Shown in pieces: positions 26,901 through 34,841 of a DNA stretch of 64,000 bases. Below the pieces are notes generated by a model, which was given only the letters and a program-made list of their open reading frames with translations, ran no database searches and had not been told where the DNA came from. Position 1 is the first letter of the stretch. Every line of letters begins with the position of its first letter. Location of the stretch: contig NC_012108.1 of assembly GCF_000020365.1 (NCBI RefSeq), positions 2,232,001 through 2,296,000 of the forward strand, in the 5' to 3' direction. The DNA comes from Desulforapulum autotrophicum HRM2. Its GTDB lineage: Bacteria; Desulfobacterota; Desulfobacteria; Desulfobacterales; Desulfobacteraceae. A program made the position numbers and the translations under genes.

Positions 26901-27126
26901 CCAGATGAAGATCGATTCTAAAAACTCCAGGCTTAAAGATGTTGGGCCCAGGGCCTATGTCCCCTGGCATGTTAAAACAGATTTTGATGATGTGGAGATC
27001 CCCAGGATAGAGGCGGTATTGCCGGTTCCAGATAAAGGAGTGGACAAGCAATTGGTCTTGATTTGCGGGCTTTTCTCAATTTTTTTTATGATTATGGTGA
27101 TTCGTTTTGTCAGAAAACGAAAATAG
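23974..27126 (+). CDS. Giant exported beta-helix protein with C-terminal membrane anchor
   Basis: ATG 23974 (after AAGGGGGTG, overlapping the capA-like stop) gives 1050 residues. Residues 12-35 are a signal peptide. DADGDGYGVGTEY just after it is a calcium-loop sequence of the thrombospondin type-3 kind. Two parallel beta-helix regions (about 80-470 and 650-960) show repeated NN-x-I-x-N turns, as in polysaccharide lyases and epimerases. Between them lies an Ig/cadherin-like segment (about 530-610, ATDKDGDKLSFKC). The C-terminus is a membrane helix (LVLICGLFSIFFMIMVIRF) followed by VRKRK. It probably binds or cuts a polysaccharide at the cell surface. A lyase, epimerase or only a binding role are all possible. 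Confidence 0.82.
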   Translation: MNRGFRMFFSRNPLLLLLELVILFFVSGYAIAGNNIFYIDADGDGYGVGTEYVLGPDADDNDPAINTPDSVLKGYPSLTNFLKSKGYGSKRIIYISSRGNDDTGLIDDIQKPFFSWAKVRSQIKPGDTIIYRGGIYREQISLKNMNGTKDEPVTFMAYPGEAVWFEDCGGSGNSAAISIKGGSHINIQGIIFDNPSNFGNGNGVYLNGTTQYDWTRVHDIKIKNIEVKNTKSGVRAMVNIHNLVVEDSVIHDTSSHNIYLGTSDDSLPNGDILIKNNLLYRGARVYNGRFCIQHNGIVDRLIIENNICHSNQTGGGISLENGASNSIVRNNLIFNNSKMGIQLYGYNAKWGGAFSNNHIFNNTIWVGNYSPTGVEEPKDHAGILLKDSSGRFNILGTIIKNNIISTQFGYPVHIFQENFIATTLMEKNIFYRQKGREVVHVGENAYKLERIEKERPLVRDNLFADPKFKNVSIQYYKEPRLFDFDILNNSPAIDFGLNVKLEKDISGHSRIPEKNDSGCYEFTADNSSPVFKENKACIVYVDENNQMDLAATDKDGDKLSFKCRNLPGNAQMTGSLFQWKPDLSQKGDTRLLFNVSDGSSEDRILVMCHVVERNDERSDKTSKNTDVEPLAERKVKVVSNIKDLRDAVRDLKAGDELLIEPGIYNGGFRAWGLQGTKRNPIVIAGKDPDDLPVFSGRGEAVKLSNVAYLKLKNLRISDFTGNGINMDDGGNLEEPSNNIIIENISIKEIGPKGNYDAIKMSGVDDFIVRDCHIEGWGGSGIDLVGCHQGIIQACQFLGTPGYRTKNAIQIKGGSHNILVQETVFINCGERVINIGGSTGTAYFRPQLVDYEAKNVIIAGNRFIGGSAQVAWVTSQDTHVHHNIFYLPEKYVGRILQETKNKLFKPSQKGHFEANLVVTDERIRTFFNVGPRTAPKSFVFSRNAWYRFNSQDKPKLPTREIEGIYGVYPDLKDFGTAQMKIDSKNSRLKDVGPRAYVPWHVKTDFDDVEIPRIEAVLPVPDKGVDKQLVLICGLFSIFFMIMVIRFVRKRK

Positions 27127-27140
27127 AAGGTAGGGATTAA

Positions 27141-27335
<195 letters not shown>

Positions 27336-27418
27336 TGGACCCCATAATTTGAACCAGTTGCTAAGAGACACAACAAGTGCTAAAGCCAGGTTCAAATTTA
27401 TACCGAAACAGGAGGTCC

Positions 27419-27700
27419 ATGAGAAAGAGTTACAGCGGAAAACTTAAGGCAAAAATGGCAATTGATATGATTCGAGAACAAGAAACCGTGGCTGAATTAT
27501 CATCCAGATATCAAGTTCATCGCTCAATGCTTACCAAATGGAAAAAAGAGGCAATAGAAGGGTTGCCAGAACTTCTTTCAAAGACAAAAAAGAACAAAAA
27601 TGATGATGAAAATTTGATTGCAGGCTTATACATGAAGATCGGTCAACTCGAAGTAGAGAATGACTATCTAAAAAAAAAGGTTGAGGCAATTAGTAGCTGA
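27419..27700 (+). CDS. IS3-family transposase OrfA
   Basis: ATG 27419 follows AGGAGG and gives a 93-residue protein. The N-terminal helix-turn-helix (KAKMAIDMIREQETVAELSSRYQVHRSMLTKWKK reads as two parts around 12-45) binds the IS ends, and the C-terminal leucine-zipper-like part (IGQLEVENDYLKKKV) allows dimers. It ends after a run of nine A residues (27670-27678) that could allow ribosome slippage, overlapping orfB by 20 bp. Confidence 0.88.
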   Translation: MRKSYSGKLKAKMAIDMIREQETVAELSSRYQVHRSMLTKWKKEAIEGLPELLSKTKKNKNDDENLIAGLYMKIGQLEVENDYLKKKVEAISS

Positions 27701-28529
27701 TAGAAGGCACCTGATAGATATAACCCACTCAGATATCAGCATTAACCGGCAATGTGAATTGCTGCAAGTTTCAAAAGGAGCCCTTTATTACCAACCAAGG
27801 CCAATAGATCCTTACACGCTTTTATTAATGGATCTAATTGACAAACAGCATACAATAACCCCTTTTTATGGGAGCCGAAGGCTAGTGGCCTGGTTGAAGC
27901 AGGAAGGACATCCAGTAAATCGCAAGCGGGTTCAAGGACTGATGAAAAAGATGAGGATTGAAGCCATCTATCCCAAGCCCAAATTAACCAGGAGGAATGA
28001 AGCACATAAAGTCTATCCATATTTATTGAGGGGTGTAAACATTGCAAGAATCAATCATGTGTGGAGTACAGACATAACTTACATTCGAATTGGTAATGGT
28101 TTCGTATACTTAACGGCGGTTATAGACTGGTTCAGCAGATATGTCTTGTCCTGGCGACTCAGTAACACCCTTGAAAACACCTTTTGTGTGGAAGTCCTGG
28201 AAGAAGCCTTAAGTATCGCTGAACCTGAGATTTTCAACACAGACCAAGGCTGCCAGTACACAGCGACAAATTTTTTGAAGGTTCTGACAGACCACAAAAT
28301 CAAGGTCAGTATGGATTCAAAGGGCAGAGCACTCGATAATATTTTTGTGGAGCGCCTTTGGCGAACGGTTAAATATGAAGAGGTTTATTTAAAAAGCTAC
28401 CAGAGCATGAAAGACGCACAAAGCTCATTAAAAACTTATTTGAATTTTTATAACAAAAAGAGGCTTCACCAGGCATTAGAATACAAGACCCCTGAGTCAA
28501 TCTATTGTATGGCTAATGAAATGAAATAA
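27681..28529 (+). CDS. IS3-family transposase OrfB (DDE integrase)
   Basis: About 282 residues with the rve integrase core. Catalytic residues are D in WSTDITYI, D in NTDQGCQY and E in DNIFVERLWRT (the D-D-35-E pattern), and the N-terminal HTH_21-like part reads GSRRLVAWLKQEGHPVN. The frame opens at 27672, just after TAA, and TTG 27681 is the first possible start. It lies in the +1 phase of orfA, so a classical -1 slip on the A run would hit TGA at once. Expression must use +1/-2 slippage or re-initiation. Confidence 0.88.
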   Translation: MRQLVADRRHLIDITHSDISINRQCELLQVSKGALYYQPRPIDPYTLLLMDLIDKQHTITPFYGSRRLVAWLKQEGHPVNRKRVQGLMKKMRIEAIYPKPKLTRRNEAHKVYPYLLRGVNIARINHVWSTDITYIRIGNGFVYLTAVIDWFSRYVLSWRLSNTLENTFCVEVLEEALSIAEPEIFNTDQGCQYTATNFLKVLTDHKIKVSMDSKGRALDNIFVERLWRTVKYEEVYLKSYQSMKDAQSSLKTYLNFYNKKRLHQALEYKTPESIYCMANEMK

Positions 28530-28868
28530 AAGGAATTCTATCTGATTAGATTTGGGAGGCCAGCCCCCCAAGCCCCCCGGGATTTAACGCTTAAAGGACC
28601 AAAGTATGGAAAGGGCAGTGCGTGGTGTAACCTCACTGCCCCTATACTTCAGTCACCAACTGCGGCGCTCAGGTTGCTTCCCAGCATGGCCTTATCCTCC
28701 GAGCTGGCAGGGAAAGATACCAGGGAAAAATAAAAATTTAAAGACTTCTTTTAAAATGGTCAAAGGAGGTCAAAGCTCACGCATAAAAAAGGCATTTGGG
28801 TTGGCAAATTAAATTTTAAATGTAGCTTAAAAAAAGGGAGAATCGGTCTTGACATGGGGTCCACTTTA
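28530..28868. other. Non-coding 3' part of the IS3 element
   Basis: About 340 bp between orfB and the right end, long for an IS3-type element. It contains GGGCAGTG...CACTGCCC (about 28614-28640), a stem-loop with an 8-bp stem, and the run CCAGCCCCCCAAGCCCCCCGGG. A 68-codon open frame at 28606 has no recognisable content and is not called. The region may hold a terminator or a regulatory RNA of the element, or a passenger remnant. Confidence 0.5.
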
Positions 28869-28872
28869 AGCT

Positions 28873-30976
28873 TTATCCGGGCAAAATTGTCATTGAGGCC
28901 ACCAGTGGGAATACAGGGATTGGGCTTGCCCTGGTCTGTTCGATTAAGGGGTATAAGCTGGTTCTAACCATGTCTGAATCAGCCAGTATTGAAAGGCAGA
29001 AGATTCTGGAGGCAAGGGGGGCTGAGATCGTTTTGACCCCCAGCCGTTTGGGAAGTGATGGTGCCATTGAAGAGGCCTATCGCATGGCCCGGGAAAATCC
29101 TGACCTCTATTTTAATGTGGATCAATACAACAATGATGCAAATTGGAAGGCCCATTACCATGGGACCGCCAATGAAATTTTGGAGCAAACGGGTGGGAAA
29201 GTTTCTGTTTTTGTGGCGGCCTTAGGAACCGGGGGTACCTTGATGGGGACTTCCAGGCGGATGAAAGAGGTCAATCCTTTAATTGAAATCGTTGGGGTTG
29301 AACCGTTTCAGGGGCATAAAATTCAAGGCTTGAAGAATATGAAGGAATCCTATCCGCCTGGGATTTATGATAAAAAACGTATTGATACCATCATTAATAT
29401 CGGTGACGAAGAGGCTTTTGAGACAGCACGTCAATTGGCCAGAAAAGAAGGTCTTCTTGTGGGCATGAGCAGTGGCGCAGCAATGGCTGGGGCCATTGCC
29501 GTCGCAAAGAGGATTGACAGGGGAACCATTGTTGTTGTCTTTCCAGATAGTGGTGAGAGATACCTTAGTACTGCTCTTTTTTTGCCAAAAATCCGAAGAG
29601 GCACCCTCAAGGTCCTTAATACGTTGACCCAGAAAAAAGAGTTGTTTAAACCCAATAAAAGCGAAAGCATCGGTATTTATTCTTGTGGACCCACCGTTCA
29701 TGGCAGGATTCATCTGGGAGAAGCGCGACGGTTTGTTTTTTCTGATTTACTTTGTCGATATCTTGAATTTAGTGGCTATAAAGTCAACCATGTGATGAAT
29801 ATCACTGATCTTGATGATAAGATCATTGAAGCATCGGAAAAAGCCCATATGGATATGGATTTATTTACAGAAGAAAATATTATTCAATTTAAAAAAGATC
29901 TGGATTTACTTGGCATCCGAGATGCCACAAAATATCCATTGGCAAGCCTCCATGTTGAAGAGATGATAAGTCTTGCAGATAAAATTATTGAAAACGGGTT
30001 TGGGTATGAAAAATTAAGATCCGTTTACTTTGATGTTTCAAAGCTTCCATCCTATGGAAGATTATCAGGTGTAGATCTTGATAAAATGAATTTGGGAACA
30101 ACGGTTGATCTGGATGATTATGAGAAGGAGGATCCCCGGGATTTTACATTGCTCAAGCGTGTGAAACTCAACGAGCTTAAAAAAGGTATTTATTATTCAA
30201 CAAAGTGGGGAAATGTCAGGCCATCATGGCATATCCAATGCCCGGCCATGGCCATGAAGTACTTGTCTGAAAATTTTGACATACACACAAGTGCCCGGCA
30301 TCTTATTTTTCCCCACCATGAAAATGAGATTGCCATTGCTGAAGCTGTCACTGGTAAATTGTTGGCAAATTATTGGATGCATTGTGGGCCGGTGATGTTT
30401 GAAGATAAGGAAGTTGATGAAAAAAAACGATTTTTAACAGTTGAGTTTGTTCTTAAAATGGGTTTTTCAGAAAGAGAGCTTCGTTATTGGCTGTTGTCAA
30501 GCAATTATCAGAGGTCTCTTCCTTTTTCAAGGGAACGATTGCTGGCCAAAAGAAAATCCTTAAAGCGGGTGGATGATTTTATCCAGGCACTCTTGAATGT
30601 GGAGAATGCTGATAACGATTCTGTTGTGGAAGATCTTGCCCAGGATACTATTGACGAATTTACAAAAGCAATGGATGATGATTTGAATATTTCAGTTGCT
30701 TTGGCTTCGATTTTTAAGACGGTTCGAAAGGGAAATAATCTGATCCAGAAAATGGAGATGACAGCTCAGGCTGCTGAAAATATCATCAATGCTTTTAAAA
30801 AAATAGATGCTGTTTTGAATGTTTTTTCCTTTGATCCGCCTTTTCTCGAGCAAGACACACAGGTTTTGATGGATAGAAGGAACGCCCTGCGTAAAGGAAA
30901 AGACTGGGAGGCAGCAGATCAAATTCGTGTTGAATTAGAAAACCGGGGGATTGAAATAAATGACTTGGGGGATTGA
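28873..30976 (+). CDS. Cysteine synthase-cysteinyl-tRNA-synthetase-like fusion, 3' part
   Basis: Rest of the fusion, continuous with the fragment at 27144 once the IS is removed; the first internal ATG is 28970 (668 residues). Numbering is for the restored 763-residue protein. The cysteine synthase half (to ~305) has ATSGNTG, ALGTGGTLMG and PDSGERYLST, so with K46 it would be active. From ~308 it aligns with full-length CysRS. The zinc ligands are kept (C334 in YSCG, C519 in HIQCPAM, H544 and E548 in PHHENE), but HIGH is HLGE (343-346), KMSKS is lost (DKEVDEKKRF, ~575) and the GGGSD loop is changed. Genuine tRNA charging is doubtful. Making cysteine and passing it to a non-tRNA acceptor, as MshC does, is a possible role. 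The present gene lacks K46. Confidence 0.9.
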
Positions 30977-30994
30977 GAGATTCAATTTTATGAA

Positions 30995-31426
30995 ATGGCA
31001 TGCATGAATTTTTATCGGGCAGCTCGCTTGCCGCTCCTGCTCATGGTCTTGATATTTGCAGAATCCTCCATACCCATGGATGGCGGACCACATGATATCA
31101 AATTCCTGACTGATTTAAATCCAAACCTTCAGAATCTGCTCCATATTCCATTATATGCCTGTTTGGCTTTTCTGTGGTTCAGGTCATTTTCACGATTAAG
31201 GGTCAATACTGCCAAAGGGGTGGTGTTGGCCCTTTTTATTACCATCTTGTATGGAAGCCTTGATGAAGTGCATCAAACTTTTGTGCCTGGTAGATATGGC
31301 GGCCTTATCGATATCTATTTGAATACCGTGGGTGCTGTCATCGGTATTTTCCTGTTTAAATTATGGGCACACGTACCATTTGGATTGTCAAAGTTGGACA
31401 CAGTAAAGAAGTATAAAAATAAATAA
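30995..31426 (+). CDS. VanZ-family membrane protein (single domain)
   Basis: A 143-residue protein with four membrane helices and one VanZ signature: GSLDEVHQTFVPGRYGGLID followed by NTVGAVIG (about 88-118). The first helix starts at ~8, and the pair LNPNLQNLLHIPLYACLAF is the usual second segment. ATG 30995 or 31004 are both possible, and the Shine-Dalgarno sequence is weak. It starts 18 bp after the fusion gene and is the fifth gene of the cluster. A second VanZ in one operon suggests a two-part membrane machine, but that is inference. Confidence 0.82.
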   Translation: MACMNFYRAARLPLLLMVLIFAESSIPMDGGPHDIKFLTDLNPNLQNLLHIPLYACLAFLWFRSFSRLRVNTAKGVVLALFITILYGSLDEVHQTFVPGRYGGLIDIYLNTVGAVIGIFLFKLWAHVPFGLSKLDTVKKYKNK

Positions 31427-31450
31427 AGCATTTACCCAGGAGGCAGGCAG

Positions 31451-32743
31451 ATGCAGATAACCCATTTAGGAGGCGCAGACTGCGTCACTGGTTCCTGTCA
31501 TCTTCTCCAGGCAAACGGCCTGAACATCATGGTAGACTGCGGCGCTGTCCAGGGCAATGACACTGCCGTTCCCATGGAACGCTGGCCCGTACAGCCCTGT
31601 GACATTGATTACCTCTTTCTCACCCATGCCCACGTGGATCACATCGGCCAAGTGCCGGATCTTATCGATAAGGGGTTCAAGGGGGTGATCATCTGCACCC
31701 ATCCCACTCTGGAGATTCTTTTTCCCATGCTTGAGGATGCCATGGGCTTTTCCGACAGGAACCCCAGCCAGATTGAAAAAATAAAAGCCAGTCTTGAAGA
31801 CCTTGCCTGGGGATTTGAATATGGCAGGACTTTTGACCTCAAGGCTGGTATCCGGTTTAAGCTTGGCAATGCAGGACATATACTGGGATCCTGTTTCATC
31901 CGGTTTGAATCCAGTGACCCGCCATGGTCGGTTGTGTTTTCAGGCGATCTTGGCCCGCCAGATACCCCGATTCTTCCAGCTCCTGATATCTCGGATCCCT
32001 GTGATCTCTTGATCCTGGAATCCACCTATGGGGATCGCCTCCATGGGGATAGAAAGGAGAGGGTAGGGCGCCTTGGGCGAATTCTTTTAAAGGCCCTGTC
32101 TGACAATGGCAAGGTGTTTGTTCCGGTGTTTGCCCTGGGCCGGTGCCAGGAGTTGATTTATGAGATGGACCGGATCTTTGGTGGATGGGAGCAGGCAGAA
32201 AAAATCCCGGTGTTTGTGGATTCGCCCCTTGGACTGCAAATTACGAACATCTATTCCAAACTCTCCGAATACTGGGACGGGGAGGCAAAGGCCCTGCTGG
32301 ATGCCGGGGATCATCCCATTGATTTTAAAAATCTCTATGCAGTGGAAAACCATGGGAGCCATGCCCAGTTGACGGATATCAAGGGGCCAGCAGTCATCCT
32401 TGCCGGAAGCGGCATGTGCACGGGGGGCAGGATTGTTAATCATCTCAAAAAGGGGCTTGAAGATCGACGAAATGACCTTCTTTTTGTGGGGTATCAGGCC
32501 CAGGGCACGCCGGGCAGGGATATCGTTCGGTATTCGAAAACCCGGGGCGGATATGTCCGACTCGAGGGCAAAAGGATAAATATCAAAGCCCGGGTGCACG
32601 AGTTGACCGGTTATTCTGCCCATGCCGATCAAAAGGATCTGGTCAACTGGGTCAATGCCATGGAAAAAAGACCCAAGGGAATCAGGCTGGTCCATGGTGA
32701 TCCTGAGGCGAAACAGGCGCTGTTTAAAAGGCTTTTTTCTTAA
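31451..32743 (+). CDS. MBL-fold beta-CASP metallohydrolase (RNA-processing type)
   Basis: A 430-residue metallo-beta-lactamase-fold protein with a beta-CASP insertion. Motif 2 is LTHAHVDHIG (about 57-66), GNAGHILGSC supplies the next histidine, FSGDLG the bridging aspartate, and GYSAHAD with VHGDPEA the last histidines. VPVFALGRCQELIY and ILAGSGMCTGGRIVNHL are beta-CASP motifs. Homologues are RNA endonucleases/exonucleases such as archaeal CPSF and bacterial YSH1-like proteins. It is 24 bp behind vanZ2 with AGGAGG upstream. From 31.4 kb the base composition is clearly more GC-rich, so it may be an ordinary genome gene at the edge of the acquired cluster. Confidence 0.88.
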   Translation: MQITHLGGADCVTGSCHLLQANGLNIMVDCGAVQGNDTAVPMERWPVQPCDIDYLFLTHAHVDHIGQVPDLIDKGFKGVIICTHPTLEILFPMLEDAMGFSDRNPSQIEKIKASLEDLAWGFEYGRTFDLKAGIRFKLGNAGHILGSCFIRFESSDPPWSVVFSGDLGPPDTPILPAPDISDPCDLLILESTYGDRLHGDRKERVGRLGRILLKALSDNGKVFVPVFALGRCQELIYEMDRIFGGWEQAEKIPVFVDSPLGLQITNIYSKLSEYWDGEAKALLDAGDHPIDFKNLYAVENHGSHAQLTDIKGPAVILAGSGMCTGGRIVNHLKKGLEDRRNDLLFVGYQAQGTPGRDIVRYSKTRGGYVRLEGKRINIKARVHELTGYSAHADQKDLVNWVNAMEKRPKGIRLVHGDPEAKQALFKRLFS

Positions 32744-33025
32744 CCAGATAATGTATGTGTCTTATTAAAAAGCAGATCATTGATCTTTTGGTGGCAAGTC
32801 TGATTCCCGCAATAGACGTTTCCCATTGCCATAAATATTCTCATCCTCGGTGTTCTTGGAATGTTTTTAAAATTATTTGGGATTATTTAGGAGCTGTCGA
32901 CTCCCCCGTGAAAGGCCCTGCTTGCTTTTGTGAATGCGTTGGATTATAACTTCTCAAGTTAAACAATCAGAAATGGTTCTTATTCATAAAAGTATGTGTT
33001 TGGTTATAGCAGGTTTTAAATAAAT

Positions 33026-33925
33026 ATGGTTACACAATATTTTCGGAAGCTTAAAAGGAATGCTTTACGACTTCTTCCCTCACCCATAAGGCGTCAATTG
33101 ATACGGCAGATTATACCGCCGGTTCGATTAAATCTTGACAATACTATTTTCAGGTGTGCAGACAGCTTTGATGATTATATAAAGGCTTTTCGACTGGTGC
33201 ATGATGTGTATGTCCAGGCAGGATACATGGACCCTCAACCCTCGGCCCTTCGCATCACCCCCTATCATGGGAATCCCCTTTCCCGGGTTTTTCTGGGGAT
33301 GTACAAGGTCAAGAGCCGGGAAGTTCCCATTTATACCGTCAGCATGTTTCCCGATTGTGAGGAACAGGGACTTCCCATGGATCAGGCATTTAGGCGGGAG
33401 CTGGACTGTCTGAGGTCCCAGGGGCGGATGATGGTGGAGATCGGTGCCCTGGCATCGGACCCGGATCATCGACAAAACAATATGAATATCCCCATGCTGG
33501 GCAATCGTATGGTTCAGAAATACGCCTTTGATTACTTAAATGCCCATGACATGGTCATAACTGTTCATCCCAAGTATCGATGGGTTTATTCGGATCTTCT
33601 CCTGTTTGAGGAAATTGGGCGTGTGGATCAGTATGGGTATGTTAGAAACAATCCCGCTGTTGCCATGCGGCTGGATTTGACAACAGTTGAGGAGCGATAC
33701 CGAAAGGTGTACGGGCATATGCCCAGAGAAAAAAACCTTCACCGTTTCTTTTTCGAAAAAGAATCTTCGTCCATTGTTTTACCCAAAACAACCAGCATTT
33801 TTAATAAGGATTTGGTGAGAAGCCTGTTGAATGATTCCTTGGTTTACGAATCTATGACTTGCCGGGTTCGGCAGGAAAATAGGAAGGGTAATATTCCGGT
33901 TCAAGTCCAGAGAGCATTATTTTAA
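33026..33925 (+). CDS. FeeM-like N-acyl amino acid synthase (GNAT fold)
   Basis: A 299-residue protein. After a basic N-terminus, residues 45-240 match the GNAT-like N-acyltransferases of the FeeM type: FRLVHDVYVQAGYM, then SREVPIYTVSMFPD, MVEIGALASDP and MNIPMLGNRMVQKYAFDYLN. FeeM takes a fatty acyl chain from acyl-ACP and puts it on an amino acid such as tyrosine, giving long-chain N-acyl amino acids. Its relatives are common beside exosortase systems. It heads a group with a second acyltransferase, an E1-nitroreductase fusion and an exporter. Its last 74 bp overlap, tail to tail, with the acyltransferase gene on the other strand. Confidence 0.82.
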   Translation: MVTQYFRKLKRNALRLLPSPIRRQLIRQIIPPVRLNLDNTIFRCADSFDDYIKAFRLVHDVYVQAGYMDPQPSALRITPYHGNPLSRVFLGMYKVKSREVPIYTVSMFPDCEEQGLPMDQAFRRELDCLRSQGRMMVEIGALASDPDHRQNNMNIPMLGNRMVQKYAFDYLNAHDMVITVHPKYRWVYSDLLLFEEIGRVDQYGYVRNNPAVAMRLDLTTVEERYRKVYGHMPREKNLHRFFFEKESSSIVLPKTTSIFNKDLVRSLLNDSLVYESMTCRVRQENRKGNIPVQVQRALF

Positions 33926-34616
33926 GCATATCAGGGTCGTTTTTGATCAGATCCTTTTCCACCGTTTCAATGATACCAAGGTAGGGGATTCTTTCCCCAT
34001 GATATTGCACAGGTTCCCCGATCTGATGAAAAAGGAATCCATATTTTTTAAGGGCAAAAAAGAGCTTTGTTTCAGTAATCATATACCAGTGGCTCAACCC
34101 TCGCCTTCGGCTTTCCTGGTACATAGCCTGGTATAACCCCAGTACAATAATGGGGTTTTTCCTTCCCAGCATCTCTTCTGGGATGGGCCCATCGTCTGGA
34201 AGTATCCCCCCCTCCTTTTCCTTAAGATAGGACTCCACGCCATACATCCCGTCTTCTTTCCTGCGTCTTAAGTCCTTGCTTACCGTCAGCCGGGATATCT
34301 CTGCTATTTTGCTTCTGTCTGGTTTCTCACCAATAAAGGTGGTTTTAACGGCATGCTCAATGGGAAAGCCCTTGTCAGAATCAAGCACCAGGCGGATGGT
34401 TCCCACAACAGAGTCGGTATCGTTTAAACAGGCAAAATGGATGGAGTTGTCTTCATATTCATCCGTTTCAAGGCCGTCAGGGTGGTCCTCTTTTCGTTCA
34501 AATCCGAACTCCTCGGCATAGACTTCATATCTCATTCTGAATGTATCTTTTTTCACATCATCGTCGTCAACGACCCCGAATCTGAATTTCCCGTAGGTGA
34601 GTGTATTTTTGATCAT
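33852..34616 (-). CDS. PEP-CTERM/exosortase system-associated acyltransferase
   Basis: A 254-residue GNAT-like protein that closely resembles the TIGR03694 family: FRMRYEVYAEEFGFE near the N-terminus, SVVGTIRLVLDS, then IAEISRLTVSKDLRRR and a C-terminal KKYGFLFHQIGEPVQYHG. The related autoinducer-synthase fold transfers acyl chains from acyl-carrier protein. These genes appear mainly in genomes with PEP-CTERM/exosortase systems. It is convergent with and overlaps the FeeM-like gene by 74 bp and is divergent from the E1-nitroreductase gene (225-bp shared promoter region). Confidence 0.86.
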   Translation of the reverse strand: MIKNTLTYGKFRFGVVDDDDVKKDTFRMRYEVYAEEFGFERKEDHPDGLETDEYEDNSIHFACLNDTDSVVGTIRLVLDSDKGFPIEHAVKTTFIGEKPDRSKIAEISRLTVSKDLRRRKEDGMYGVESYLKEKEGGILPDDGPIPEEMLGRKNPIIVLGLYQAMYQESRRRGLSHWYMITETKLFFALKKYGFLFHQIGEPVQYHGERIPYLGIIETVEKDLIKNDPDMLKIMLSGLEPEYYPSYFPAEPGKS

Positions 34617-34841
34617 AGTGAACAGACCTTGTTTTTAAATTGACTGCAAGGAATAAATTGGTTACAGATACAGATAGTTTAATTTAGGAGCGTTCACCTG
34701 TTTTTGTCAAGTTTTTTTACCCGGGTTGAAAATTAGGACCTTATGATCAAAACCATGACCCACTATAGATTGTTTTTTTAGCACCATACATACCATTCCC
34801 AATGGGATTTGTTTTTACGGAATTCAGGGAGAATTATAATA

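Noticed and set aside
28606-28812. 68-codon open frame in the tail of the IS3 element
   Set aside because: Runs through the GGGCAGTG stem and C-rich sequence, and has no start signal or family likeness.
32755-32949. 64-codon open frame after the beta-CASP gene
   Set aside because: No recognisable domain, no good ribosome site, and cysteine/histidine-rich composition that fits chance reading of an intergenic region.
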